A stretch of DNA of 64,000 bases from NCBI GenBank assembly GCA_030279155.1, contig CM059037.1:26345001-26409000 (forward strand). The letters run 5' to 3'. The notes beneath the pieces were generated by a model. It was not told the DNA's origin, searched no databases, and was given only the letters and a program-made list of their open reading frames with translations. Made by a program: the position numbers and the translations under genes. Shown here one piece after another: positions 19,511-32,437 of the stretch; the first letter of the stretch is position 1, and each line of letters begins with the position of its first letter. This stretch comes from Forsythia viridissima (taxonomy: Eukaryota; Streptophyta; Magnoliopsida; Lamiales; Oleaceae).

Positions 19511-21998
19511 TCAAGATGATTGAAAAATAATTAAGAACGAGGTCTTACTGTAAGAATGTCTCAATTTCAGTACAGTAGTTGGGGACGTAAAACATCGCTT
19601 GATTTCGAACATTTGCAAGAAGCATCGTTGGAGTCTTCTTTCCAATTCGGCGACACTGGACTGAAAAATAGAAAGTTGTCTTCGTGGAACACTTATATCC
19701 TCGTTTCTGTCTGATCGGTTGAACCTTGTTTCTATGTCCTCGAAATACCTTGAACAAAAAGTCAAGGCCTCGTCAACAACATACCCTTCAACTATTGAAC
19801 CCTCAGGACAAGCTCAATTTCTGACGTAGTTCTTAAGTTTCTTCAGGTATTGCTAGAACGGATACATCCATCTCATGTGCACCAGACTACCAAAGATTGC
19901 CTTTTCTGGCAGATGCATTACGAGGTGAATCATGATGTCGAAGAAGGCTAGTAGAACGATTCATTCCAACTTACAGATGATGAGTATCAGGTGATTGTGG
20001 GCAGCCATCATATCACTAATCTTTAGTGTTCTTGCACAAAGCTACTTGAAGAACGTGCAAAGTTCAATAATTGTAGAGAAAATAGTTGTATTCAAGAACG
20101 CGCGACATCCGACTGACAATAATCGTTGCATGATAATGTGGCAATTGTGTGACTTCAACCCAATAATGCAGTTGTCATTAGGAGCAATATTCTTTCGAAG
20201 ATTAGAAGTGAAGCCATCTGGAAACTTAACTGATTGGATAAAGTTGCAAAACCTCTGACGGTTTGCAATGGACATGGTGTAATATACGGCAGGTTTCATA
20301 CACCTGTTTTCGATATGATACAAGTGAAACTCTCTTTTAATCCCTAATTGCATAAGATCGTACATGGCATTGACTGTTTCCTTTGATTTGAATGGATCGT
20401 CCAAAATTGTGCCGAGCAAGCTGTCACAAACATTCTTCTCTACCTGCATGACATTGATGTTATGTTTTAACTCAGTAGAAGACCAATACGACAACTCATA
20501 GAAAATGCTCCTTTTTCTCCAATTTAGCTTGTCATCACTTCTCATCTTTCTAGCACCCCCGTAGTTAGGGTGCTTTTTCGAAATACTATGTCTCAGACGG
20601 TTTAACTGTGCTAAAATGTTTGAAGGCGTTAACCGACGATGAGGTGGTCTCCTCTTTTTCCTCCCATCAAAGTCTAAATTACTCCTAAAATGATGCATGG
20701 ATGGCAGGAACCGTCGGTGACACACGTAAGCTGTTTTACTTATCACACGGACTAAAGGTGTCTCCTCGTTGCACGTAGGACATGCCATGTACTCCTGACC
20801 GCTCCAACCTGACGAACTACTTCTCACTGGAAAATCATTAACTGTCCACAACAATGTTGCACGCATTCTGAATACCAACCTATTATTGGTTCTAACGTCA
20901 CACATGTAAATCTCATTAGCCCACAACTCTTTCAACTCTTCCACTAATGGTCGTAAGAATACATCAATGTCCTTATCCGGTGCTTTAGGGCCAAGTATCA
21001 AGAGAGTAAGCATAAAGTATTCGGGTTTCATGCATAACCAAGGTGGTAGGGTGTAAATAGTTACAACTACTGGCCACATGCTGTACGCCATACTCATGTC
21101 TTCAAATGAATTGAATCCGTCTGCAGCCAAACCTAACTAGACATTCCGGATCTCACTTACGAGCAGTGGATGTTTTCTGTCAAAATCTCGCAATGCCTTC
21201 CCATCTACGGAATGTTGCATTTCATCTTCATCCCTAGACCTTTCTATACTGTGCCACCACATGAGTTTTGTAGTATCCTTCATCGCAAACATATGTTTTA
21301 GTCTGGAGGCCAAGGAAAAATGGCGCAACACCTTATGCAGAACATTCTTCCCTTTCACCTTTCTAGAAGTGTGCACCCAACAACTTTCCTAGTAGATCGA
21401 ACAAGTGTGTCTATCAGCATGCTCATCCCAAAATAGTGCACAGTCATTCTTACAGGCGTGAATAGATTTGTAAACAAAACCAAGCTTCGTCATCATCTTC
21501 TTAGCTTCATAATAGGAGTCCACCATTCATATTTAGGAAAGCTAACTTCAGCTACTTCAAAAGATCATCGACAAATTTGTTCATAAGCTTAATATGTATC
21601 AACTTCACTAAATAGTTTAAGGATGAAAATGATGAAACTCCCAGGTATAGTTCTAAATACATAGCCTCAAACAATTCGTCATATTAACCATCGGTGTCTG
21701 TACCAGCATGCTCATCACCGACTACGTCGTCCATGACATCTATCATCTCATCCTCCACACCTACTCTCTCATTTTGTGTACATACATTCATAGTCTGAAC
21801 CTCGGTCTCTCCATGGTATATCCAGATTACATAACTCTCTGTAAAACTATGACAAAATATGTGAGCTACGACAATGTTCAATGGATGTGTGAGACCGTTT
21901 AAACATCTTGTGCGCAAAAATTTAATCATACACTTGTCATTTATGTATGGTCTAGCCCTGTTTATAAATGTTTTCAAACCATTCTGAAAATTTGACAA
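19511..21998 (-). pseudogene. CACTA TNP2-like transposase relic
   Basis: The minus-strand order matches a plant CACTA transposase. At 21850-21800 is an N-terminal segment with SYVIWIYHGE. At 21520-21410 is YEAKKMMTKLGFVYKSIHAC, then CALFWDEH. KVLRHFSLASRLKHMFA follows at 21376-21137. The long frame at 21130-20042 carries DGFNSFEDMSMAYSMWPVV, LPPWLCMKPEYFMLTLLI and DFPVRSSSSGWSG. A C-terminal DUF4218-like part at 20045-19511 has SHNCHIIMQRLL, HMRWMYPF and PEGSIVEGYVVDEALTFCSRYF. A stop near 21137, a stop after CSIY near 21393, and several in the C-terminal part inactivate it. Confidence 0.85.
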
Positions 21999-22149
21999 TT
22001 TTGTGCAATTTTTAATTTTTGTCCAACTTTTATCAATATCTATACCTGAAAAATACTATTTTTTTGGTAATGGAATTTTTAGAAATACAGTGATGAAATG
22101 GGTGAAAAAGAATTTTCAAAAATACAGTGCAGAAATGTGAAGAAGGAGA

Positions 22150-22566
22150 GCTGAAAAAGAAGATTATATAGCGACGACAAAGTCATCTCTATAGATTATA
22201 AAAGTTGTTATAGATAAGGAATGGGTGCCAATTTTGACAACTCTACAGCGACGACAAAAGTCGTCTCAATAGACTTCAATACAAATTACGAAGAGAATCA
22301 TGCATCATATGACTAAAAACAACAGCTATAGCTCTATTGCGATGACTTATGTCGTCTCTATATGTACACAAAAAATAGCACGAATTATTCCAACCATTTG
22401 GAATATATCTACGGTAATAACGACGACAATTTAAATATAAAGATGACTTATGTCGTCGCTATGGAGTTGGAACTTATAACGACGATATTTCATTATTGTC
22501 CCTACTATGGAGAACAAGTAGTGGCGATATTTTGTCGTCGCTATAGGTACCTTTTTTGTAGCGGTG
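22150..22566 (-). repeat. CACTA 5' terminal and subterminal repeats (GCGACGAC)
   Basis: Repeated GCGACGAC/GTCGTCGC and AGTCGTCTC motifs occur in both orientations, about eight copies, up to a terminus TGTAGCGGTG at 22557-22566. On the minus strand this reads CACCGCTACA, one or two changes from a CACTA-type end. Confidence 0.65.
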
Positions 22567-23074
22567 TTTTTTTAAAATTATAAGTTGATTAAATATTTTT
22601 TTATTCACACATTTCATAAGACCAACAACTTTTATTTACATATTCCGTAAGACACTACTTATAATCTACAAAAAAATTTACCAAACAAGCACTAAGCATA
22701 TGTTTGGCAAATCTTAAATAACAATTTAAGTTGATTAAACATACTTTCTATCCATATATTTTGTAAGATCCAAAACTTACTACTCACTTATTATCCATAC
22801 ATTATATATAATTCACAACTTATAAGTACTTAAAAATAATTTTAACACTGTCAAATTCACAAGCCTAGTGGACTAGCCCTTTTACCACAAAGCTGGTCCT
22901 TGGGGTCATAGTACTCTTAGACTAATTGAAGTGATTTAATAATTTTTACTTAGAAGATTAAGATGTGACTTTGATTTCATTAAGCCATTTTACAGACTAG
23001 ATTTATACGGAGTATGTGTGTTAGAAACTTAGAATATGACTATTGAAGTTAAAATTAGAAACTTTACCAAATAA
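22567..23074. other. Unassigned AT-rich spacer
   Basis: No coding or structural signal was recognised. The last five bases, AATAA at 23070-23074, are the left target duplication of copia-2. Confidence 0.4.
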
Positions 23075-23587
23075 TGAAGATCGCCATCGACTTCTTCCAG
23101 AATATTCCAATTAGTGCTCCATTGTTATGTTCTCTTAGTTTACCAAAATGAAGCATACATGTTGGACGATTCTAGGAGTTATACGTAATCTTATTTTATT
23201 ACTAAAACTAGTAGCATCTAGAATTTATAAAGTAGGCTGTGATAATCGACTTTTACCCCTATAAGAGGGGATGATGAAGGTGGATTAGTGTATAATGAGT
23301 GATGATTGAGATCAGCATACCTGTTGGACGATTCTAGGAGTTATAGGTAATCTTATTTTATTACTAAAGCTAGTAACATCTAGAATTTATAAAGTAGGCT
23401 ATGATGACTGAATTTTATCCCTATAAAAGGGCATGATGAAGGTAGATTAGTGTGTAATGAGTGATGAGTGAGATCAATTAAAGTGGGAGATAGTGAGGTG
23501 CTGTAGAATATTATTTAGTGGTTTGTCCAAATTGTGTAAGTATGTTATATATATAATATAGTCTTCTTTTGAGTGTTTCATTCTACA
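23075..23587 (+). repeat. copia-2 5' LTR with internal 162-bp duplication
   Basis: The LTR is 513 bp, against 345 bp for the 3' LTR. The excess is a tandem duplication: the segment starting CATAC at 23154 is repeated from 23316, a period of 162 bp. Because only one LTR has it, the duplication arose after insertion. Confidence 0.9.
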
Positions 23588-23589
23588 AG

Positions 23590-23600
23590 TGGTATTAGAG
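23590..23600 (+). other. copia-2 primer binding site
   Basis: TGGTATTAGAG two bases after the LTR differs by one base from TGGTATCAGAG, the plant initiator-methionine tRNA complement used by copia elements. Confidence 0.8.
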
Positions 23601-23737
23601 TGTGTCGATCGAGGGCCATGTATTTTAAAAGAAAAACAGTTGAGTGGAGATTATTTTTGAACTTTTGTAGATCGTACTCAAATTGAGATTGTAAAACTTC
23701 AATAAAGCTTGCTTGATAACGAAGAGGTTATCGAAGT

Positions 23738-24700
23738 CATGATGGACGACCTACAAGTGATAGGCAGATTGACGAAGCCCAACAACCAAGACTACACCAC
23801 ATGACAGACATGCATAGAGTCTTATCTCCAAGGCTAAGACTTATGGGACGTAGTTGATAGTAGTGAAGTGACACCGCCGGAGGATGCTAGAGGTTTGAAG
23901 AAATAGAAGATTAAAGCAAGTAAAGCCATTTTTACGATAAAGACAACAATTGATGAGGAATTATTGGAGTACATAAGGGACAAAAATACGTCGAATGAAG
24001 CATGGGATACATTTGCAGCACTATTTTAAATGAAAAATGATCTAAAGTTGCAACTTCTGAAGAACGAGCTACTCTCCATCACTTAGGGGGAGATGACGAT
24101 AAACCAATACTTCAACAAGGTAATATCTCTCTATCGCAAAATCTTTGAATTAGATTTTTCGAGTAAAATTTTGGAGTCTAGGATGAGAATAATAATTATA
24201 CATGGATTGAGACCTGAATTTAGAGGCTTTATTGTTGCAATACAAGGTTGGTCAGAGCTACCTTCACTGGTCAACCTAGAAAATTTGGTAGTCAACCAAA
24301 AATTATTAACTAAGCAAATTTTAGGGGTCTCACTAAAGAAAAAACATGAAGCATTGTTTAACTATAAAAGAAAAGGTCGATCCCATCAACAAAATAATAA
24401 AGAATCAAAAAAAGATAAATGCAGATAAGGTTCTCAAACAAGGGAAGCTCAAGAAAATCGCGACGAGAAAGTCAGTCGTCTAAGAGATATATGTGACCTA
24501 ATGGCTCGTGCTTTGTAAGTGGCAAACGAGGTCATTACACCAGAGATTTTCGATTAAGGATAAAGCCAGCGGAAGGTAATATAGCAACCTCCAATGAGCG
24601 AGAAAAATAAAATAGTGAAGAAGAGTGGAATGTTGAAGCGTCGCTCGCAGTAATTGAACAAACTCATGATGAGGTGTGCAGTCCAATCTTTGAAGAAAAA
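23738..24700 (+). pseudogene. copia-2 gag relic
   Basis: The sequence encodes a UBN2-type gag: QNY..W....ESYLQGQDLWDVV, DAWDTFAALF-like, then NQYFNKVISLYRKIFELDFS and IIIHGLRPEFRGFIVAIQGW (24093-24300). A basic tail and a decayed zinc-knuckle region (near 24500-24560) follow. Stops near 23908, 24028, 24084 and 24426 break the frame. Confidence 0.8.
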
Positions 24701-24709
24701 TAGACACTG

Positions 24710-26413
24710 GTGATGGTTGTCCCTGGACAAATAGATTGTGAAAACAATTGGATTGTTGACTCAGGATGTTCCAATCACATGACAAGCGATAACGAGAAGC
24801 TGCAAAACACAACAGAGTACATGAGAGGTCGAATGGTGATAACTGCCAACAATTTAAGATTGCTAATAGCCCACATTGGTAAGAAAGTTATCGTGCATAG
24901 TTTTAGTCCTAGTTAGGTAGAACTACAAGATGTTTATCACGTGCCAGGAATGAAGAAAAATCTTCTATCAGTGGCACATCTGACATCCTCTGGTAATTAT
25001 GTTTTGTTTGGACTTAAAGATGTCAAGGTGTATCAAAATGTCAATATTTCAGGTACAATAGTAATGGAAGAACAAAGACTAGAGTCCATCTATATAATGC
25101 CAGCAGAGTCTACATACGTAGATAAGACTCAAAAGAATGAGACAGCAAATTTATGGCATGCGATACTAGGGTACGTAAGCTATCACAAATTGAAGGTGAT
25201 GATGAAAAAGTCAATGCTCGAGATCAGAGACGACATGGTGTGATGACTGTCAATATTGTAAAACACATCAGCTACTATATCAAGAGTCAACCTATATAGC
25301 AAAGCAACCATTGGAGTTGATACACTCTAATGTGTTTGGACCTGTAACCATCAACTTGAGGCATGCACTACATTGTAACATTCATTGATGACTTCTTAAG
25401 TTACGTCTGGATTTTCTTTATGAAAGAAAAATCTTAGACGTTTACAAAATTTAAAGAGTTTAAAGAAAAGTAGAAAGAGAAGTCGGAGACAAGATTCAGT
25501 GTTTATACAGGGATAATGGAGAAGAGTACACATTAGGAGAATTCTCTCAATATCTACGACAACATAAGATACACCATTAGTTGACATGTCCAAACACTCC
25601 ACAACAGAACGGTGTAGTTGAAATAAAGAATCGACATCTTGCTGAAACATATCGAAGTATGCTTCATGCAAAGAATGTACCAGAAGAATTTTGGGCATAG
25701 TGTATGAGGATAGAATCACAAGTGATAAATAGGCTTCCGCGACCGAAGTTAGGGTTCATATCACCCTTTGAGAAACTATGGAAGACTAAGCCCATAGTTA
25801 GTCACTTTCGTATCTTTGGTTGTGTCTGTTACTTGTTCGTGCCTAGTCACTTGAGGAGCAAGTTCGACAAGAAGGCTATTAGATGTATATTCATGGGATA
25901 TGATAGCCAAAGGAAATGATAAAGGTGTTACGATCCTACAAGCGACCGTTGCTACACATCGTGTAACGTGGTGTTTGACAAAGTATCTTATTGATGGACA
26001 TCGCAGATGGTGGAGCTACCAGATTTAAAATAAATTGAAGATATGTTGCAAGAATAAACCGCATAAGTGCAACAGAGTCATGAGAAAATTAAAAATTCAC
26101 AAGAGTCAAGCGACAAAGAAGAACCTACGAGGGCAACGCAAAGTCCATGGAAAACTGATGTACATCAACCAACATCAAAAGAAAATAGGTCGAGCCAACA
26201 AAAAAAGGTTGAGGTGCCAACAACTTCTCAACCACAACTAAGGAAATCAACTAGAAAACGAAGATCAAAACGCTAATGTAGTAGTAGAAGAAGATGAAAG
26301 TACCAAAGAGCCAGAAATCTTTGAAGAGGCAGTCCAACACAAGGAGTTGAGAAAGGCAATGGAATAAGAGATCGTAGCTCTGAAGCAAAATGAGAATTGG
26401 GACTTGACACCAA
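24710..26413 (+). pseudogene. copia-2 pol part 1: protease, integrase, start of RT
   Basis: The protease motif WIVDSGCSNHMT is near 24750, a DVYHVPGMKKNLLSV segment near 24928-24970, and a pre-integrase LWHAILGYVSYHKL near 25150-25190. Integrase pieces follow, including an NTPQQNGVVE-type segment near 25590-25625 and a FGCVCYLFVP...IFMGYDSQ segment (25820-25915). An acidic linker and the beginning of RT (ENWDLTP) are reached at the insertion point. Multiple stops and shifts are present. Confidence 0.82.
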
Positions 26414-27733
26414 TGTTCTCAAATTTTAAATAATTCGCAAGTGTGCGAATTTATTGGAATATAGAAAAGTAGTAATGAGGTTGATCCCACAGAGACTGCA
26501 TTGAAGAAAGTCTAATTTAATTCAAATTAACTATTATTCTAGACTAGTTGTGTCGAAAGAAATTAATTGAAAGAATTTAATTTAAAGACCAATTAATTAT
26601 GCCAAAACAATTAAGTTGAAGATTCAAGTTTGCACCAATGTTTTGGAATCCACCTTTTTTTAACATAGCAATTATCTGATTAATTCTTAAAAAAAAACAA
26701 CTCGAAATCAATCTATTGCCGTCTTAAAATATTTATCAACTAAATCCAAAATAAGAAAATCCAATATCGGCTCCCATTTGCTTCAATCTTAAATTACTTG
26801 AGCGTTTCTCGTATCAAACTCAATTAAAAGAAAACAAAAAACCAAAGATTTCGCATGCTAAGCATTCTATGTATCCCAAATCGATAATAAAATAATGGAG
26901 AATCAAAAAAAATTAATAAAACACGTTTAAGCACCAAGCACAAATTAATTAAATTAATTTCTAACTATCAAAGATACGCGATATTTAAGATGAAAGATAT
27001 TTTATTTAATTAATCCAACAAGAACGAACCATGAAAGTTAAAACTCAAAAATGGAATCAAAATGATAACAAGATAATCACTTCGTTTAAACAAAGTTTCA
27101 TTGTCTACCCTGGCTCAAGAAAATTAGAAGAACATAATTAAATTAAAAACAAAAGAATTGATAGAACCCGGCATGGATTGAAGGAGATGAAATCTTCCTA
27201 AAACTCTTCTTTGCCACGTAATTCTTCTTTCTTGTTTCTTGCCGTCTTCCTTCCTTAATTTGACCCAAATTCGGTCTTTATATAGTGTTTTACCAATTTT
27301 GGAACTCGTGCACGTGAAAAGGTGGAAAAGGTATAAAAGGCCCCGACTTAAAATTGAAAATAAGCCAAAAAAAAACGTCCAGACGAGCCGCATACGCGTA
27401 TTACCGCATTACCACGGTTGACCATGGTAAATAGTAAATTTTGCCTAGAAATTTGATTTCAATCACAATTTACAACCTTTAGTCTTCCAAGTTCCAATAT
27501 GTATATTATTTGGTACCCACTTCAAATTTTAATTGCAGGTACAATCCTTTTTGCTCCAAAGCTTTAAGTTTGGTCACATACTTTCAAAAACTTCCATCTT
27601 GGTCCACGAATCTTCATATTTTTTCAAATTTTGTTATAATTCAAATAAGACATTAATTAGTACTTTTATCAATGAATAATTAATAACAAAATAAGATAAA
27701 CGGGTAACATGTATACTAAAATTACACTCATCA
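26414..27733. mobile_element. Solo LTR inserted in copia-2 pol
   Basis: The insertion starts TGTTCTCAAA and ends ACTCATCA. It is flanked by ACCAA (26409-26413) and GCCAA (27734-27738), a 5-bp duplication with one change. No coding domain lies inside. A TATA-like TTTATATAG lies near 27278. Length (1,320 bp), TG...CA ends and 5-bp duplication fit a solo LTR, but no partner LTR is present for comparison. Removal restores codon-level continuity between the RT start and the downstream RT. Confidence 0.65.
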
Positions 27734-28794
27734 GCCAATACCTGGCGGAGTAAAGCCTATATTCTATAAATGGATATACAAGGTAAAGAGGCGACCTGAT
27801 GGATCAATAAAGATGTACAAAGCTGGACTAGTGGCTTGTAGATTCTCACAATAGTATGGACTTGACTATGATGAGACATTTAGTCTAGTGGCCAAGATCA
27901 CTACAATATGTATGTTAATAGCAATGGCAGCAAGCAAGTCTTGGAAGCTATGGCAGATGGACATGAAAAATGCGTTTTCTCCATGGTAAACTTGATAGAG
28001 ACATATACACGGAGAAACCTAAAGGGTTTGAAAATAATAAAAAAATCCAGGTACGTGTGCAAGTTAAAAAAGGCCCTCTTCGGATTAACTCAGGCGCTGC
28101 GAGCATGGTACGGCAAGATAGCAGAATTCTTAGTTCAGTGTGGATACTCAGTGCAACCAGCAGATTCAAGTATTTTCGTCAAAACACAACATAGAAGACA
28201 ATCAATAGTGCTAGTGTACGTGAATGATCTTATCTTCACTCGAGATGACGAAAACAAAATCCAAAGAACGAGGATGAACTTGTTAGTTAAATTTCAAATA
28301 AAAGAGCTTGGAGAGCTAAATCATTTTCTGGGACTCCAGATGGAAAGAACAAAAGAAGAGATATTCTTGTGCCAACAAAAGTACACCAGAAATCTCCTAC
28401 ATAAGTTCGGGATGATCGACTGCAAGCCAATATCTACCCCGATCGAGATTAAATCCAAGCTATGTGCAGATGAAGGCAAGGACTTGGACAATGCAACCAT
28501 GTATCGGAAACTAGTGAGAAGCTTAATCTACCAGACGCTAACACGACCCGACATTGCATATGCAGTCGGAATAGCAAGTCGCTCTATGGAAAAGCCAAAG
28601 AAGCCACATCTTGAAGTAGTTCGATGGATACTAAGGTACGTAAAGGGAATAATTGACTATGGACTCTTTTACAAGAAAAATAAAGGTTGCAAGATCGTTG
28701 GCTATTGTGATGTAATATGCTGGATGTCGAGATACGCGAATATTGACAACTAGGTATGTATGCAGTCTGGGGTCAACTACAGTATCATGGTGCA
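27734..28794 (+). pseudogene. copia-2 pol part 2: reverse transcriptase
   Basis: RT blocks are recognisable: FYKWIYKVKRRPDGSI, YGLDYDETF, QMDMKNAF, KALFGLTQA, and the palm motif region LVYVNDLIFT near 28220, where the expected YVDD is YVND. Then follow LGELNHFLGLQMERTKEEIF, TRPDIAYAVG and the start of RNase H (YCD). The loss of a palm aspartate, a TAG near 27852 and frameshifts near 27970-28070 make it inactive. Confidence 0.85.
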
Positions 28795-31700
28795 TAGAGG
28801 TGGGCATGAGTTGGATTGGTTTAGTTTTGGGCCCAGCCTGAAATCAAATCAACCACTTCAGTTTTGGTTTTCTCCCAAACTGAACCAACCCGAATTGTGA
28901 GAGTAAACCGACCCAAACCGAACTGATCAATCTTGGGTCGGTTCGGTTTGAATTAGGCGGTTTGGGCTTGTATTTGTATTCAAAAAAAAAATTTAATTCC
29001 CATTTGAAGAAATTTTTGGACTTGCAACCTGTTAATCTGTTTCTTAAAATATAACAAAACAATACATGTTAATTATAATCCCCTACATAATACATTTGAA
29101 TCAAAATATGATAACATGTCCTAATATGATATGATCCAACATTTTCAAATCAAACATGTTAAATATAATCATATATATTTGCATCAAAAGCTAGTATCCT
29201 ATTAACATGTCCAAAATATAATATGATCCAACAGTAGATTAATATCATAATTCATAACAATTAAGGTAAATTTGATCCACCACCACAAGTAGAAATAAAT
29301 TATTACAGTCATCCAACAAATCACAAATATTACAGTCATCCAAATTCCAAACTAAATAAATAGGAAATTAAAAATATTATAGTCACCCAAACTAATCAAA
29401 AACAAGTTCCAACATTGAACATATCCAAGTATCCAATTGTCACAATCTTTCATCATTCATACAACAAATAAGAGAAATATTTAGATAAAAAAATAAGTAT
29501 TACATTGAATAAATGAGTTATTTTTTATTTAGACATTAGCAATACACTATACATGTACCTCAAAAAACTTCAAAAAATGCATGATCACTTAGCCCCTTCA
29601 TTGCTTTTCACTGATTCGTCAAGCTCTACAATAAATAATGATTAAATTAATAATAAATTAAACAGAAAAACATATAAATAATAACGGCATAAAATATGTA
29701 TAATACCTTCATCCAATTTGTAATAGTACTCCACGTCCTCTATGAAGAATCTATTCATATTTGGAGAAGCTTTAAGCCAATTTTGAGGGGACACCAACAC
29801 CTCCACCATCCTAGAGCTCAAAAAACTACGAAAGGGATCAAGAATTCTACCACTAGTGCTAAAAGCACTCTCTGAAGCCACAGTAGACACCTGAATTCCC
29901 TACACATCCTCTCGAAAATAACCTAAGTAATGACCATCCTCATCCTCTAATCTCTCAAAGGCTCTTTGAAATTTTAAAGCAGCTTTCAACATCAAATAAG
30001 TGGAATTCTACCTAGTTGGAACATCCAAAAACATGAGAGATTTGCATTTAATTTTTTCTTTATTAGCACACTCTTTCAATTTTTGGTACCTAGCTGGAGA
30101 AGATTTAACATAATTCATTGCATTGCGTTTACTAACAATCGAGTCATGTGCATAATTCAATCTCTCACATACAATCAAATCAACAATTTGTGCACAACAT
30201 CTCATGTGCATATATTTTCCATCCAAAAAACACCCATCATTTTCCCAACCAAGCATCTTCCTCTTAAGGTAATTTATAGCATTCTCATTTGCACTTGTGT
30301 TTTCAACAATGATTGTGAACACTCTTTCAATTCTCCATTCATACAAGCAACTCTCAATAACTTTTCCAATAGTTTCTCCCTTATGGTTAGGAATCACACA
30401 GAAACTCAAAATTCATATATGAAGCATCTAATTACAATCAACAAAGTGAGTTGTAAGAGACATATAATTGATATTTTGAATGGAAGTCCAAGTATCAGTA
30501 GTAGGAGAGACCCGTTAACGTTCGACACTAAAGATACTTTTCAATTTCAACTTATCGTCCAAATATAATTGATAAATAGTTCTACGAGATGGGGATCAAA
30601 TTTGGGACATGCTACACTACAAAATTGTCTAAACCCCCGAGCATCAACAAAACTAAAGGAAGTTCATCCAATATTATCATCTTAGCATAGGCAAGCCTAC
30701 ATGCTTCTTTACTAAAGCCAACCACTAGAAGATTGCTCCCACCACTCTCATTTTTATTATCAAATCTCAAGATTTTTTGCCTTTTGTCTTCCAATCTACC
30801 AGGATACATTTTACATTGATTTACTAAATAGTTCCTCAAGGTGCTTGTCCCACACTTCTTACCATCACAGGCATAATCTTTCCTACAGTAGTTGCAAGTA
30901 CACCCACGGTCTGCCACATTTGAATTTTCTATTATTGTGAAGTGATTCCAAACATCCAAAGATTTTCTAGTCGGTTTTCTCTTTCCTAAACATGATGGAT
31001 GAATTGGAGGAAGTGATACATTTTCTCATGGAAAATTTGTTGTTGATGGGGTTGCACCAGTAGTTTGGATATCATTCTCTACCTCCATATTTGTATCTAC
31101 CAAATATGAAAATAAATATACCAATTTTAGATTACATAAAATGAAAATTTATCATCTATATATTAAAAGAAACACTCTCAGTATCATCTATATATACCAA
31201 TTTTGGATTTACCAATGTCATCCTCACTCTCATTTTTTTCGCTCAATTTTAATGCTTCACGTGGATTGGATTAAGACTTTTTGATAGTTCATACCTTAAA
31301 ATTGTTGAAATTTAGCAGCAACGAGTTTCGGATAGAGAAATGAGGGAGAAAATGCCACTGTAGTTGAGACAGAGATGTTATCAGCTCAGATTTTGCACAA
31401 AATAAGGAGATATATAGAAATGAGCATAAAAGATAATCTATTTACCTGATTCTTCGGAGAAGACACCAGTTGAAGATGGAGGGAAAAGAAAAATGGTGAA
31501 CCTTAAGACTTCGAATTGGGGCTTGAAGCTTAGTCAAAAAAACAGCAGCCGCCAGCCAGCACTTAAGGAGACGATGAACCTAGAGCTTGAATTCGCAGTA
31601 GCCAACACTTAGTAGTCCCTTGGGAGAGAGATGAATTGATGAAGAGATGATGAAATGGGTAATGAAATGGCAAATTTGAACTGATTTCTATTTTCTAGGG

Positions 31701-32037
31701 TGAACGTTTTTATTTTGAAATCTGAATTGAAGAGTGGATTTGTACTGAAATGTTAAATGGATTGGGCTGAGTTGGGTTTCAATTAGGTTGGGGTGGTTGG
31801 GATAAGTTGTTGATTGTGTTTTCTGGGCTTTAAAAAATCGGTTCAATTTTCTTCAGGTTGGGTTGGTTTATTTCTCCCAACCCAAAATTGACCCAACTTG
31901 AATTTTTTTCAAGCACACTACCTATTCCAAACAGATAAAGGGTGAAAAATTGATCCAACCCGACCCGATTCAGTTTGATTCGGTTTGGTTTGGTCTGGTC
32001 CAGTTGAGCGGGTTGGTGGTAATTATGTCCACCCCTA
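28795..32037 (-). mobile_element. hAT transposon nested in copia-2
   Basis: The ends are TAGAGGTGGGCAT at 28795 and, read from the right, TAGGGGTGGACAT, an 11/13 match. Flanking octamers are ATGGTGCA (28787-28794) and ATAGTACA (32038-32045), an 8-bp target duplication in which two Gs have become A. The element carries a decayed hAT transposase on the minus strand. It is 3,243 bp. Confidence 0.88.
29642..30959 (-). pseudogene. hAT (BED/RICESLEEPER-type) transposase, internally deleted
   Basis: The N-terminal BED zinc finger is at 30959-30840 (WNHF, CNYC, then GTSTLRNYL...C). The RNase-H-like part at 30409-30008 has HKGETIGKVIESCLYEW, VFTIIVENTSANENAI and later a WENDGCFLDGKYMHMRCCA segment. 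The C-terminal dimerisation motif at 29890-29750 has STVASESAFSTSGRILDPFR. Between 30008 and 29890 the frame passes from a STYLMLKAALKF..AFERLE segment almost directly into the dimerisation motif, so much of the usual domain between them is missing. Stops and shifts also occur. Non-autonomous. Confidence 0.85.
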
Positions 32038-32045
32038 ATAGTACA

Positions 32046-32437
32046 GTAAGAGACAACCAACAATGTCCTTGTCAATAGCAATTGATGATTATAGAGCAGC
32101 AACCATGGCAGCTCAAGTGGGTACGTGGCTAATGCAATTGATGAAAGACCTACATCAACTGATAAGCTATGTGGTGGAACTATAACAATCCGCTATTTGC
32201 ATAGCAGAGAACCCAGTGTGCTACACAAGAACTAAGCATGTTGAAGTGCACTATCACTTCGTCAGAGAAAATGTTCTTAAAGGAGAGATCGACTTGAAGC
32301 ACATGAACACTAAAGAACAAGTGGCAGATGTGTTGACAAAAGGAATAAGTGCTTCAAAATTTGTTGAATTTCGGGCACAACTGGGGATGATAATCTGAGA
32401 AGAGTTAAATCAAAAATTCGGTGCTGAAGGAAAGAAT
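32046..32437 (+). pseudogene. copia-2 pol part 3: RNase H C-terminus
   Basis: RNase H resumes after the hAT element. It ends in an intact-looking stretch, TRTKHVEVHYHFVREN..., then KGEIDLKHMNTKEQVADVLT with a stop at 32398. A purine-rich GAAGGAAAGAA tract (about 32426-32436) precedes the 3' LTR. Confidence 0.85.

Larger units (their letters stand above)
16985..22566 (-). mobile_element. Decayed autonomous CACTA (En/Spm) transposon
   Basis: On the minus strand this element has, from its 5' end at 22566, a terminal sequence CACCGCTACAAAAAAGG close to the CACTA/CACTG consensus. Then come subterminal GCGACGAC repeats, a TNP2-like transposase relic (21998-19511), two minisatellites, and a plant En/Spm-type second gene relic (about 18200-17100). 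The 3' terminus was not found, so the left limit is approximate. Confidence 0.7.
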
